Of a DNA stretch of 41,383 nt, positions 29,601-35,491 are shown in pieces. The stretch covers positions 1 through 41,383 of the forward strand of contig PAAW01000052.1 of NCBI GenBank assembly GCA_002699515.1, read 5' to 3'. How positions within the stretch are numbered: position 1 is the first letter of the stretch; the number at the start of each line of letters is the position of its first letter. Made by a program: the position numbers and the translations under genes. Source of the DNA: Methanobacteriota archaeon. Its GTDB lineage: Archaea > Thermoplasmatota > Poseidoniia > Poseidoniales > Poseidoniaceae. Below the pieces are notes generated by a model. The model was not told the DNA's origin. It saw only the letters and a list, made by a program, of their open reading frames with translations, and did not search any database.

Positions 29601-30429
29601 CACTGCCTTGATCTCCAATATCGTCTGTATTTTCAATACCTAATTCTCCATTATCATTGCTACCCCAACAAGAAACTGCCCCATCATCCCATATCGCACA
29701 AGTATGTGTTTTGCCTAATGCTAATTGTGAAACATTTCTACCTGGAGGTAGTTCTACAGTTGCAAAATTATCTCCAACTTCATCTAAATCGTCACCTAAA
29801 TATGATGAGTTGCCCATTCCTAATTGTCCATAATCATTTGCACCCCAACAGATTAAATCATCATTATCTAATTCCACACAAGTATGTCCTGCCCCAGCTT
29901 CCATCATTACGGCATTACGACCTGATGGCAATGATAGAGAAGGAAGCATGTCTCCAGTTTCTAAATATCCGTCACCAAAACCATCTTCGCTTGCTGACAT
30001 ACCTAAACCTAAAGCAGCAACATTACCCCAACATTTTATTGAGTTATCATCCAATAATACACAACTATGTTCATCTCCAAGAGCAAGTGAAATTGGAATA
30101 AGTCCTGTTCCTAAATCTAAAAATGGTAAATTCATGCCCATTTCTCCTGTTTCATCACCTAAATCAAGAACATTTCCAATTCCGAGTTGGCCATCAGAAC
30201 CTTGTCCCCAGCATTTTACAGCTCCTGTAGCACTAATTGCACAAGAATGGGCATCTCCAAGTTCAATTTGAACTGCTGTTCCAGTCGCACCTGAAAATTT
30301 ATTTTCTTGCTCAAATATTTCTTCATTGTGTTCAATTTGATCTGTATTATTGAAATAATATGCTTGTGTCATTAATACCATAAGTAAGGCGTATAATATT
30401 GCTGTGCGGAATCTAGAGTTGTTGCGCAT
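17635..30429 (-). CDS. Giant 4264-aa surface protein: 21 RCC1 blades, Ig-like and TSP3 repeats, anchored, with helix-hairpin-helix tail
   Basis: One uninterrupted reading frame of 12.8 kb. A signal/anchor segment (AILYALLMVLMTQAYYF) opens it. Seven RCC1 repeats follow (about 50-455), then a propeller-like region (490-825) and an Asp-rich linker. A second block of 14 RCC1 repeats (880-1875) is interrupted near 1040-1180 by a jelly-roll-like insert. Next come TSP3-type repeats (to about 2000), another propeller-like region (2000-2345), an SBBP-like region with FVAKYDENGNLLW (2480-2955), several putative Ig modules (LPEGLNFD ... GTP; one near 2400 and five at 2955-3490) and more TSP3 repeats (3490-3775). 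The membrane span is CCALLFLLLALLIPLVFLAG (about 3800). The tail has a beta domain, a long Ala/Glu/Lys coiled-coil, another small beta module and a helix-hairpin-helix end (TKGIGPFIEEKLNALGI). Likely role is surface coat, adhesion or predation defence; this is inferred. Confidence 0.88.
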   Translation of the reverse strand: MRNNSRFRTAILYALLMVLMTQAYYFNNTDQIEHNEEIFEQENKFSGATGTAVQIELGDAHSCAISATGAVKCWGQGSDGQLGIGNVLDLGDETGEMGMNLPFLDLGTGLIPISLALGDEHSCVLLDDNSIKCWGNVAALGLGMSASEDGFGDGYLETGDMLPSLSLPSGRNAVMMEAGAGHTCVELDNDDLICWGANDYGQLGMGNSSYLGDDLDEVGDNFATVELPPGRNVSQLALGKTHTCAIWDDGAVSCWGSNDNGELGIENTDDIGDQGSEMGSNLGFVSFPNGNTAVNITAGDGFTCAILNNSDTVCWGDNQFGQLGIENTNDIGDQGGEMGNSLGVVDLGTSRYAVEIDAGTTSVCAILDNAQVKCWGQNDVGQLGLGDTLDRGDGFNEMGNSLQPVNVGGSADRIEVGDKFACVILTTNGIKCWGTASNGRLGYEDLAFKGDDNLDMPTDDVELKLDDTFEGDDCNELFTATNPSMELHQLDASTAEIGKFNSMTLRSDGCPALVYTSGNDDRLRFATYVNGLWTIELLGESTGGITDLDIVVDSNDVPHIVHSEVGDSADEIHYTTKENGRWVTLALSGVATNLELVLHTDDTLEIVSILGGGTLWSHKCSSSCSSGPSWTASQHDELGVTDNFDAAIDSENTIHIVGIFDDGDGDLNNDSLTYYHLLSDGTSTNFSLNSSAYGNDENSSIAISISPDDSVHVVHETYDLGLIYSSCSGSCDSINNWQNETLPYDTGIFDLAIDADHEPYLAFNNSGQLQIIHRSEGVWTTPELVFTLQPTSLSILIDHSGRLWIADYTADYGDIWVVSNIGYSGTGLYVDSDGDGWNGLDEIRCLTDRFDETSIPADFDKDGICDRFDTKDDSPAIGESSVISTGDDFSCATLDSRKVACWGHNDQGQLGSITANAEPSNVVDYMLEVDLPEDFTVISMDSGTSHTCAVSNNGSVMCWGANDKGQLGLGNTSAEELPTFVSFDEDVTILSVSAGDEHTCATTSNGEVYCWGSGSDKQLGEYYEFDSNVVVAETFADTGVDGLVDLNLDWDQDITNSWVQDGTTDIDGSTYSWKSPDIMSPSSTSSFSTTVDTYGGNITFSYKTSTDTSDKLKFYIDGLLMGEWSGVSNTWTQNTSSFGTGIHTFTWEYDKDANNILGLDTVWIDDIEIQTSKALISGQDSSIPKKIIIESDVGFIDSITAGKRHNCVTNSEDNAYCWGYNGGSNTMTLGNSSTVSTDSSSLVRVDHEGVGGIGLVKPDYLFKALSAGQDVTCSLGGALDETRCWGLGVDGTVMLGSGSPSINGTEVGDLKDDPSDLITSISVGQRHVCAIVEVSIKCWGEESIGELGDGNSGMSSSNLPVTVTSLPTGYTPVEVSVNGHHSCALFNSDTVSSDYRIMCWGEDTYGQMGLGWVHFSGFTEPSDWVQDGDIGFGDDLITSFKTPDISKTFYRVEEIAAGTDFYCARSIQGLVKCWGRNHEGQLGIGNNTQYGDNVNETGKFLQFVNLGTNRTAKQIVAGATHVCALLNTEEVVCWGDNQYNQVSSASNSYNFGDNPNEMGDSLTPINFGTTNSNIVKLSAGSYHNCALFEDGDVKCWGANGVGQLGVGNTWNTGIADDAVDFGNEMKALDISLGYDHSCAILENGLMKCWGDNKAGELGIGKTTSTLGNSALGSNSDFRFIDLGSDRGVFKISTGQAISCALATDGEVYCWGANSYGRLGTGSNPSSNVGDSESEMGDNLVAVDFGTDIKTQQLYISKGELNLNYYSTGTPHSCAINSDGNVRCWGIGSNGQLGTETTSTIGDSISDIGDNFIITDIGGNAESLALGYLSTCAIREDGQVRCWGNNGFGQLAHENTNAVGTQADSMGNNLPASDIWLKPKDTDDDGTIDLWDTDDDNDGSLDVDDKFVLDPCAYLDTDNDGKPDSIVVDCITNLVEDLDDDDDTWTDLNETACDTDPIDSSSIPLDTDGDYLCNKFDTDDDDDGWTDIQESICEPRHEFLTMNSGYRMNMYYSKGNMFFDENGILNTFGNSRNGYPSIYRYGDDTSTSAQGETFMNINSNSNSYKQYRYFSEFSHYDDITYIASAGYLYKLDVLSGNTNFATLDQNIENLGSITGKSYDYTDMAISPNGNIYLTSNTELQVYDITNETFTESLAYPDDAKDGFAQIAFDEYGELYFIAEGLAGGLRSWNKSFNSNWSNGVLIDGSVNSNSVISSLSSELLIDSNGAPHLVYMNDGALYYLEEKSNGWESQFNTTIPSQTNNHGLDFVLDSANKPHLTWVDHSNGSTYYTTFNELTSVWESQIVRVFMSWNVNYIKSVSIIVDDYDDPYIFSSVGSGTNAAYSQINYLGKYSQSIDVNDFPGDADGDGTCDALDQATLEYETTELVFEVNTENEGYLTTFTGLKPTSISISPQLPEGLNFDSTTGDITGIPLEMDLVGTIYEITTTSSNDPFSLNLTIKIWDQSPLLSGYEVLPVTQQNSNSGDVNGHKGNQVRFGNEGSMFFSSSYYSNTGTGEYFEGVPVLPAHDSDDIFVAKRGIDKKWDWVRTIKLCSGDVKDLEIDDSNNLYVLVEYQGLTSSSCDVRFSESPSFDFESTNERDIFVAKYDENGNLLWVTNSDSPQSPNGLRIFDVTPDSGISVESNGEVTVSFSAKTQSSQTITFGGVAVDYGLSCIGYYTPYVSRLDSLGSISWISSPTHLESSVSSSYTCNDVSSYAYTDVISHSDGSATMIGKFRKVALGFGSTVLDPAAATFYSTFIAHLDSSGTWQWAENITYTGGMNEVLPSIEEYSDGSISIVYSSFDNDAGDLNFAGNITTFSTSEKGWLCAARMSTTGDLIWNSCNNYGSKSNAGQLRSVIDSNDEVHILIDAENSNVGSYFHLLGINSDGFQTYFSGTNGGSSSNWIYDFGLDQFELPYFIAEMNSQQWGGTTAATEYSNGQSFSSSGSARMYRVFGEIDHTISYMAPANNTYSDILAMGSTYNYDSSYEEFVTWSIYPDLPEGLNFDANYGRIYGTPVNFTNTNFTYMLNATISTPVLRTISVNITFGIAPEIPIVEFDVANWTNIDILEYNLVKGEPMDTLTPDIQTPEYLSYFMVEPNELPSGITLDTSTGVISGTPTQNLTSQLFKIKSCNSWDVCDSGQIIMFTIVEPAPNITYPEYFYEVKKDAPIIPIIVTNTGGPIEYFEVSPSLPTGITIDSNGRISGIPVQNTNYNYTITAYNSGGSSTTYFEMAVNGTGLYIFYPYDEFNLAINYPIQNEFVPSSQGVAVATWDISPDLPDGLYFSESEGAIWGVPLELRPELEYTITAVGIDPSLIDSFTISLAVLTDYDADGKPDGDETNTEYWMDIDDDNDNWTDAEEIACSSVPGQYNPLDSNDYPSDIDLDGICDLLDDFDDAPIIMAYPNINLELSLNMPMPAQKPILEGGGILTWEISPELPEGLVFNEYSGVAINLARSNDFEGMISGTPTELLPPTVFTITSQNSMTTASFEITISVLLDTNLDTVPDIYDDDDDGDGWTDEMETLCNSNSLNSSIKPTDTDGDTICDEIDDDDDNDEWIDSEELLCSSDPLNESSIPIFSSPDEPDVCDALLQDSDQDGWSDGMENACGTSSNNSADKPADQDVDGLCDSLDEDDDNDGWVDDLDAFPYDITEWIDTDNDGIGNNEDTDDDNDEWIDSWEDVCSTDPLDNTSTPLDLDGDGFCDVLDQDSDDDGVVDANDAFPNDPSASKDTDGDGDPDTLIGTSTSIPPLVEDLDDDNDTWLDKDEIACGSNPLSNASTPPEGLTCISVESESTFEFMTYWWCCALLFLLLALLIPLVFLAGEKGNNVLMALGVNVGPQPGNTTFEPAVAVGKGTRREPFVLSPIKGVNMGDSVESKETITITKLQLGTEIRVEDLDSVENENRFSMDLIEVQDDDDEEEGFGSIVFRLQFNDNKAAFGTQTPYGEFIGNIRIGNASVYVTWSVTVVGSPEAIEQAEKEIEDNESDAEDETEKAAEKAAEKAAAEEARIKKAEDEAREKVEREAREKVETEERIKKAEDEAREKAKEEVKKEAEEKAAIEERIKKAEQEAKEKVESDAESKLAEMEAQMAAKMAEMEEKLQGLSKKEASLARVEAKAEFIDFDKLGVSESTEIPDEIEKGAKTITLKDASKFPEQGLGYINDSSGENISIKWKAKDGNILTGVSGVKRLISAGSIIFNKDDLQRTKGIGPFIEEKLNALGIYTFSQVSNMDTELEDQVNVAIEFFPGRVKRDQWVNQAKMFIEEDNNL
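24800..27790 (-). repeat. RCC1 repeat block 2 (14 blades)
   Basis: Fourteen copies of the pattern H-x-C-A-x(8)-C-W-G-x-N-x-x-G-Q-L-G are readable inside the giant protein, enough for two seven-bladed propellers. The third and fourth copies are separated by a longer, jelly-roll-like insert (26900-27310). Most copies have exactly nine residues between the two cysteines. Exceptions are one copy with ten, one with eight, and one with a long insertion. Confidence 0.85.
29075..30280 (-). repeat. RCC1 repeat block 1 (7 blades)
   Basis: Seven consecutive RCC1 repeats near the N-terminus of the giant protein, each ending in CWG followed by a GQLG-like motif. All seven keep exactly nine residues between the paired cysteines. 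Seven blades close one RCC1-type beta-propeller. Confidence 0.87.
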
Positions 30430-30506
30430 AATTATTGGCCAGTAAAATATACTAATAAGTATACTTCAAATATCTCTTGATTTTTTAATTCTTTTTAGAT
30501 TAAAAG

Positions 30507-30578
30507 TGCGAGCGCCGGGATTTGAACCCGGGTTCCGGCGTTGGCAACGCCGGGTGATAACCGCTACACTACGCTCGC
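30507..30578 (-). tRNA. tRNA-Gly(GCC)
   Basis: The minus strand folds as a full cloverleaf of 72 nt. The acceptor stem is GCGAGCG/CGCTCGC with seven perfect pairs. The anticodon loop is TTGCCAA in a CGGCG/CGCCG stem, giving anticodon GCC for glycine. The T arm is CCGGG-TTCAAAT-CCCGG. The discriminator is A and no CCA is encoded, so it is added after transcription. No intron is present. Confidence 0.96.
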
Positions 30579-30600
30579 AGTAATTTGCCGAAAAGTTCTG

Positions 30601-30610
30601 CGTATAAACG
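30601..30610 (-). promoter_or_regulatory. TATA box of the tRNA-Gly gene
   Basis: CGTTTATACG on the minus strand centres about 27 bases upstream of the tRNA 5' end, the distance typical for an archaeal TATA box. It sits in the otherwise gene-free, very AT-rich stretch 30579-30775, which also carries the glutamine synthetase promoter on the other strand. Confidence 0.55.
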
Positions 30611-30714
30611 ATTGTCGGAATTTTTTAAAAATTAAAAAAATAAAAACAATAATTCAATAATATTGCTTAATTATGTTCATAATGACAATAAATATCCAAG
30701 TTAGTGCACAATAT

Positions 30715-30726
30715 GCTTATAATAGT
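30715..30726 (+). promoter_or_regulatory. TATA-like promoter of the glutamine synthetase gene
   Basis: GCTTATAATAGT lies about 50-60 bases upstream of the GS start codon. It resembles the TTATAGT cores upstream of the 2091-aa gene and at the left window edge. A start of transcription about 25 bases downstream would give a leader of about 30 bases containing GGGAGCGAAGG. This is motif evidence only. Confidence 0.4.
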
Positions 30727-30775
30727 AGATTAATTTTGAGCGTATGTTTAATATACCGTCTCGGGAGCGAAGGTA

Positions 30776-31795
30776 ATGAGAACAATGATAGATAAAGCAA
30801 AACTCGAATATATTTGGTTAGATGGATATGAACCAACACAAAACATGAGGAGTAAAACATTAGTTAAAGATGACTTTACAGGAGAATTAGAAGATTGCCC
30901 CATGTGGTGTTTTGATGGTTCTTCTACACGTCAAGCTGATGGAGGTGCTTCTGATTGTTTACTTAAACCAGTAGCAATCTTTCCAGATCCACAAAGAATA
31001 AATGGTTACCTTGTAATGTGTGAAGTTATGAGTCCTGATGGATCACCACATCCAACAAATGGTAGAGCAACCATAGATGATGATGATGAAGATTTCTGGT
31101 TTGGTTTTGAACAAGAATATTTCATTATGGATGTTGAGACTCAATTACCTCTTGGGTTCCCGGTTGGCGGATATCCAGGACCTCAAGGATTGTATTATTG
31201 CTCAGTAGGTGGAAAAAACACGCATGGGCGTTCATTAGTTGAAGAACATGCTGATTTATGCATTGATGCTGGTATAAATTTTGAGGGTATTAATCAAGAA
31301 GTTGCTTGTGGACAATGGGAATTTCAGATTTTTGCAAAAGGAGCAAAACGTGCTGGAGACGAATTATGGGTTGCTAGATATCTTCTAGATCGACTTACTG
31401 AAAGTTATGGATATTATATCGAATATCATCCAAAGCCAATCAAAGGAGATTGGAATGGATCTGGAATGCATGCCAATTTTAGTGATGGGAATATGAGAGA
31501 CACTGGTGGTGAAGAACTATTTTCTAAAATTTGTGAGGCATTTGGGAAAAATGTCAAAAAACATATGGATGTATATGGAGCTCATAACGAACAAAGGTTG
31601 ACTGGTTTGCATGAAACTCAATCAATAGATCAATTTTCATATGGTATTTCCGACAGAGGCGCATCAATAAGAATTCCAATTGGAACTATTGAAGATGGGT
31701 GGAAAGGTAGACTAGAAGATAGACGTCCTGCATCAAATGGCGACCCATACAAAATTGGTGCTGTAATCATTTCAACTACAAAATCAGCCTATTAA
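30776..31795 (+). CDS. glnII: Glutamine synthetase, type II (eukaryote-like)
   Basis: Makes glutamine from glutamate, ammonia and ATP, the main entry of ammonium into metabolism. This is the short GSII type: 339 aa against about 360-370 in eukaryotes and about 450-470 for the GSI usual in archaea. Diagnostic segments are the beta-grasp CPMWCFDGSSTRQADG, the metal-binding FGFEQEYFIMD, GPQGLYYCSVGG and the catalytic core GINQEVACGQWEFQI. Also present are GDWNGSGMHANFS (ATP/glutamate binding), YGAHNEQRLTGLHET and the C-terminal DRGASIRIP and LEDRRPASNGDPY. The GSI adenylylation loop is absent, as expected for GSII. The ATG at 30776 follows GAAGGTA closely; a second ATG lies three codons later. 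Convergent with the 1029-aa surface protein, ten bases apart. Confidence 0.94.
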   Translation: MRTMIDKAKLEYIWLDGYEPTQNMRSKTLVKDDFTGELEDCPMWCFDGSSTRQADGGASDCLLKPVAIFPDPQRINGYLVMCEVMSPDGSPHPTNGRATIDDDDEDFWFGFEQEYFIMDVETQLPLGFPVGGYPGPQGLYYCSVGGKNTHGRSLVEEHADLCIDAGINFEGINQEVACGQWEFQIFAKGAKRAGDELWVARYLLDRLTESYGYYIEYHPKPIKGDWNGSGMHANFSDGNMRDTGGEELFSKICEAFGKNVKKHMDVYGAHNEQRLTGLHETQSIDQFSYGISDRGASIRIPIGTIEDGWKGRLEDRRPASNGDPYKIGAVIISTTKSAY

Positions 31796-31805
31796 GTAGA
31801 AAGGG

Positions 31806-34800
31806 TTAGTCTTCACCAAAGTTACCTAAATTAATACCATTTTTACGTAAGATTATTACTACAACAACTACAATACTTACTAAACCAAATAATAATGAGA
31901 AAATCACTGCGGGTTTGCTTAACAATTGGATTATCCCCTGAGATGGATCTGTACCAAGATTTGTATCTTCATCTTCAATAATTACATTGTGTTTAACGAT
32001 TGTACTTTGGCCATAAATGTCTAAACCTCTTAATTCAATTTCAACAAATCCTGCAGGCAGATGGCGTGCTTGAAATGAAATTGAATATACGCCATCACCT
32101 GCTGTTAAATCACCATTTGAGCCATCATCATACATTAATTTCCAAGATTCTCCTTGGTCTCCAGCTAACAACTCATGTAATTTTACTTGTACTGCACTTA
32201 ATCCATCTGAATCCTGCACATCAACACTAACAACATATGTCTCCTCAGACATTTGCCCTATCTCTGGAGTAATTATCTTTTCAGGAGTGATTTTTGAATT
32301 TGTCATAATAGGGCCTTCATTTGTAATTAAGATATTGGGGCCATCAACAACAACATGTGCTCCATCTAAATCTTCTAATGACAAAGGTATTACAAAATTA
32401 CCAGGAATTAAGGTATTTGGAATCATAAATTCTCCTCTCCAATATTCAGAATCAGAATCTTTTGTTAATTCATATAATTCGCCACCATAAGATCTTAAAT
32501 CTACGGAAATTGATCTTACCCCATTAGCATCGATTGCTTTAGCACTAATTTCCACGCTAGATAATCTTGCTGATTGAGTCACTTCAATAGATGATTCTAT
32601 TAATTCTGGAGGACGATTTGAAATGTTCAAATTCCAGATTTCTATGATTTGTCCAAATAAATCACTAACTTCTACGTTTACAACTAATTCCCCATGTGTT
32701 GATGAATCCCAAGTGATTGGAATTGTCCAAATATCATCTTGAATTGCTAAGTCCCCATCCAAACCACGATCATTTAATTCCAAATCATCAAGCACATCCT
32801 CACCAAGAGACATACTTGCCCTTACATATTGAATGTTCCAATCTAAATCTTTAACCTCTACTTCTAAATGTGCCATATTTCCTGCATCATTTAACAATGT
32901 AACCTCCCTAAATGAAACATCAATAATCTCAGGGAGATTGTTTTCTTCTTCTGTAACAATGCTAGGAGAAAGGATTCTTTCTAATGTTTGATATTCTGTA
33001 AAAATCGCACTTCCTAAATCAGTATCTATCACTAATTCTCTATTTACTTCAGCTAAAAGTCCTGCTAAAATTCCATTATTTATTACTGAACCAAAAGCAC
33101 TACCCTCAGAACTAGGATTGTTTATACTTGACCAATAAGTTACTGGCATTATATGCCCATCTCTTGTAATTTGGCCAAAATGTGTTGCTTCAACATCTAA
33201 ACTAAATATATCTCCATGATCTAATCTTACAATATCTCCTGGCAGTAAATATTCAGGAGCAAATCCAGACTCTCGACCTATTGTAATATTTCCTAATTCT
33301 GATTCTGCAGTTGGCGCCTTAGGTTCATTTTGAATTGGTGAATTTTCAGGGTATTCTTCTCCTTCATCTGCAGTAGCTCCAGTGGTCCTCCATGCATAAC
33401 GAATAGTTCTGTTTTCCCAATCAATAGGTGTTGTTTGATAATCCCATGTTTGATTATGATATGCACCTACACCAATTTCGTCAGCAAAGAAGCCTGCTGC
33501 ACCTGTAATATTATACCATACTTGGTTATGAATCACGTTTACAGTAAAAATATCGCCTGAATCATTTCCGCTAGGTCCAACATCCTCAATTTCCCTTAAT
33601 AGGCCCCAAGTTCCTTCAGTATCTCCACTAATCGTTCCGTAAACATGCATATAATCTTCTACAGTATATCCATCAATGCTTTCAGTTTCAAAATGTACTA
33701 TTGTCCCATTAATTATAGTTCCTTCACTACTTTCTTGCTCCTCTTCTGTTTCATTAGTATCATCATCTTTACTTTTTTCATCATCTGAAATATCAAAAGT
33801 TCCTTGTGCACTAATTAAATTATGTTCTCCTATTCTTTCTCCATCTAACCAACTTTCAAAAAAACGTAATTCGGTTACTTCAAGATAAATATGATTGTCT
33901 CCATCGTGTTGTTCCATCTCTGCTGTTGCTACAATGTCATTGTAATTTTTTATTCGTACCCCATTTACATCATAATATTCTAATTTGAAATAAGAAATTG
34001 CACCTTCCATATCGGTTGATGAATCTTCATCTTCTTGATGCATATTTAATTGTCCAAAACCTTCTATCAAAAATTCTTCAGACACTATTTCGGAATTCAT
34101 TGAACGGTTAATTAATGCATCTAAAACTGTAATGTTGACATACATATCTCCTTCTGTATTGTCAAAAACACTAACACTACCATTCCCCCTCATTTCAAAT
34201 TCGCTATCTGTTAATAATCCATCAATAGTTGTCTCATTCCTCCAAACAGAATCTAAATTTAAATCAAAAAGTATGTTTCCTTCATCTGTAGATTCACTTA
34301 AAAAAAATGTACCGTTTCCCAATTCATTAGATTCCAATATAGAGGATGTTCTTTTTTGCCATCCTTGTCCGTTAAAAATTAACAAATAATTATCTTCTCC
34401 TTGCGTGGTCTCTTCTGTTTGATTTAATTCCCAATGTGTTGACAAAGTTACTTCATGATCCGCCAAAGGTTGTGTCCATATCACAGGATTAAATGTCCTA
34501 GAGGCTATTATTGTGCCATTAACAAATACCTCAATATCAATTTGATCACCGTATGAGATTCGATTTGGCAAAGTTATTGAATATTCATTTATTTCAATAA
34601 TGCCTAAGCCATTACCCCAAGTGAAATTTGTTTGATTGCTACTTTCTTGTTCAGAAATTTGATGAGAAGAACTTATTACAATTCCACCTAATTCTTCAGC
34701 AGTTGGTGCCCTATTGAATTTAATGAGGTATCCATGATTCTCATCTCCAAGCCAATTTGAATGTATGGTAGAGATTAGAGTATCTTCTTGGTCTGCATTC

Positions 34801-34895
34801 ACTATTGTAGATAAAGAAGTAATCAAAAAACAAAATACTATGAAAATAGCAACTTTAGGCTGATTTTGCCTTTCCATATTATACCCATGAATCAT
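31806..34895 (-). CDS. Large secreted, C-terminally anchored surface protein
   Basis: A 1029-aa protein with an N-terminal signal (VAIFIVFCFLITSLSTIVNA) and one C-terminal span (AVIFSLLFGLVSIVVVVVIIL) followed by a 14-residue tail, so nearly all of it lies outside the cell. The ectodomain is acidic, rich in Asn-X-Ser/Thr sequons and largely beta. From about residue 640 to 960, Ig-like units are visible with repeats of the type DDGSNGDLTAGDGVYSI and DRGLDGDLAIQDDIWTI. I cannot name the first 600 residues. ATG at 34895 is the ORF-track start; the ATG at residue 7 (34877) is also possible. Its layout matches the two giant proteins in the window. Role in the cell envelope is inferred. Confidence 0.8.
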   Translation of the reverse strand: MIHGYNMERQNQPKVAIFIVFCFLITSLSTIVNADQEDTLISTIHSNWLGDENHGYLIKFNRAPTAEELGGIVISSSHQISEQESSNQTNFTWGNGLGIIEINEYSITLPNRISYGDQIDIEVFVNGTIIASRTFNPVIWTQPLADHEVTLSTHWELNQTEETTQGEDNYLLIFNGQGWQKRTSSILESNELGNGTFFLSESTDEGNILFDLNLDSVWRNETTIDGLLTDSEFEMRGNGSVSVFDNTEGDMYVNITVLDALINRSMNSEIVSEEFLIEGFGQLNMHQEDEDSSTDMEGAISYFKLEYYDVNGVRIKNYNDIVATAEMEQHDGDNHIYLEVTELRFFESWLDGERIGEHNLISAQGTFDISDDEKSKDDDTNETEEEQESSEGTIINGTIVHFETESIDGYTVEDYMHVYGTISGDTEGTWGLLREIEDVGPSGNDSGDIFTVNVIHNQVWYNITGAAGFFADEIGVGAYHNQTWDYQTTPIDWENRTIRYAWRTTGATADEGEEYPENSPIQNEPKAPTAESELGNITIGRESGFAPEYLLPGDIVRLDHGDIFSLDVEATHFGQITRDGHIMPVTYWSSINNPSSEGSAFGSVINNGILAGLLAEVNRELVIDTDLGSAIFTEYQTLERILSPSIVTEEENNLPEIIDVSFREVTLLNDAGNMAHLEVEVKDLDWNIQYVRASMSLGEDVLDDLELNDRGLDGDLAIQDDIWTIPITWDSSTHGELVVNVEVSDLFGQIIEIWNLNISNRPPELIESSIEVTQSARLSSVEISAKAIDANGVRSISVDLRSYGGELYELTKDSDSEYWRGEFMIPNTLIPGNFVIPLSLEDLDGAHVVVDGPNILITNEGPIMTNSKITPEKIITPEIGQMSEETYVVSVDVQDSDGLSAVQVKLHELLAGDQGESWKLMYDDGSNGDLTAGDGVYSISFQARHLPAGFVEIELRGLDIYGQSTIVKHNVIIEDEDTNLGTDPSQGIIQLLSKPAVIFSLLFGLVSIVVVVVIILRKNGINLGNFGED

Positions 34896-34930
34896 GAACT
34901 ATACAATGCCTACGGCTTAATGTACATTAA

Positions 34931-35350
34931 TCAGATAATTTTTGAAAATGCACCTTTAGGTGCAGAATTATCTTCACCGTGTCTCCAAATCCTATCACTA
35001 ATATCTGTGTATAAATCAGCATAAGGATCAGTTTCTTCTTCTTCTTCTGATTCATTCATTTTAGCAAGTACTTTTTCACGAAGCCCTTCTTTGAATTTCC
35101 AATAATGAATTCTCCATTCTCTACCATCCCACAACGTTGTTTCTTCGGATTCCGTAGTTAATAATTCATAATCTTGAAACATATAAAATAAATTTCTATC
35201 TGTAGGCTCTAATGCATTATCAATAATCCTATCATAATATCCAAAAAATCCCAAAGCGTGTTCTGCCATTTGTTCTGCCACAAGTGATTCCATATTTTCA
35301 TCAATATTTTGGCGTATAGCTTCTGTTAATTCATTAATAGAAAGTCCCAT
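34931..35350 (-). CDS. Conserved-looking small acidic protein (possibly DUF6015)
   Basis: A 139-aa soluble protein. Its N-terminal half is helical (INELTEAIRQNIDENMESLVAEQ), followed by FFGYYDRIIDNALEPTDRNLFY and the striking block ETTLWDGREWRIHYWKF. An acidic linker (ESEEEEETDPYADLY) and a short C-terminal helix end it. From memory the 'DNALEP-DR-LFYM ... ETTLWDGREWRIHYW' pattern resembles DUF6015 proteins of Thermoplasmata and methanogens, but I could not check this. The ATG has GAGGT six bases upstream. It diverges from agmatinase. No function can be given. Confidence 0.72.
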   Translation of the reverse strand: MGLSINELTEAIRQNIDENMESLVAEQMAEHALGFFGYYDRIIDNALEPTDRNLFYMFQDYELLTTESEETTLWDGREWRIHYWKFKEGLREKVLAKMNESEEEEETDPYADLYTDISDRIWRHGEDNSAPKGAFSKII

Positions 35351-35491
35351 CTTAATACCTCATAACGGCGAATTTTAATCGTCCGACAGTATAGTATGTG
35401 ACGGCCCTGATTTATCAACAATTGTATTATTTCTATCAAAATATGCTCAATATTGCAAACCGAGAGTATTATTTTGTCAACTTTACCAAGT

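Noticed and set aside
17635-30429. Possibility that the 12.8-kb frame is several fused or misassembled genes
   Set aside because: The frame is open throughout with one signal segment and one C-terminal span, and the repeat types follow each other without internal signal peptides or ribosome binding sites.
30481-30500. TTTTTTAATTCTTTTT as a terminator
   Set aside because: The T-runs are on the plus strand, but no plus-strand gene ends here; the tRNA and giant gene are transcribed on the minus strand.
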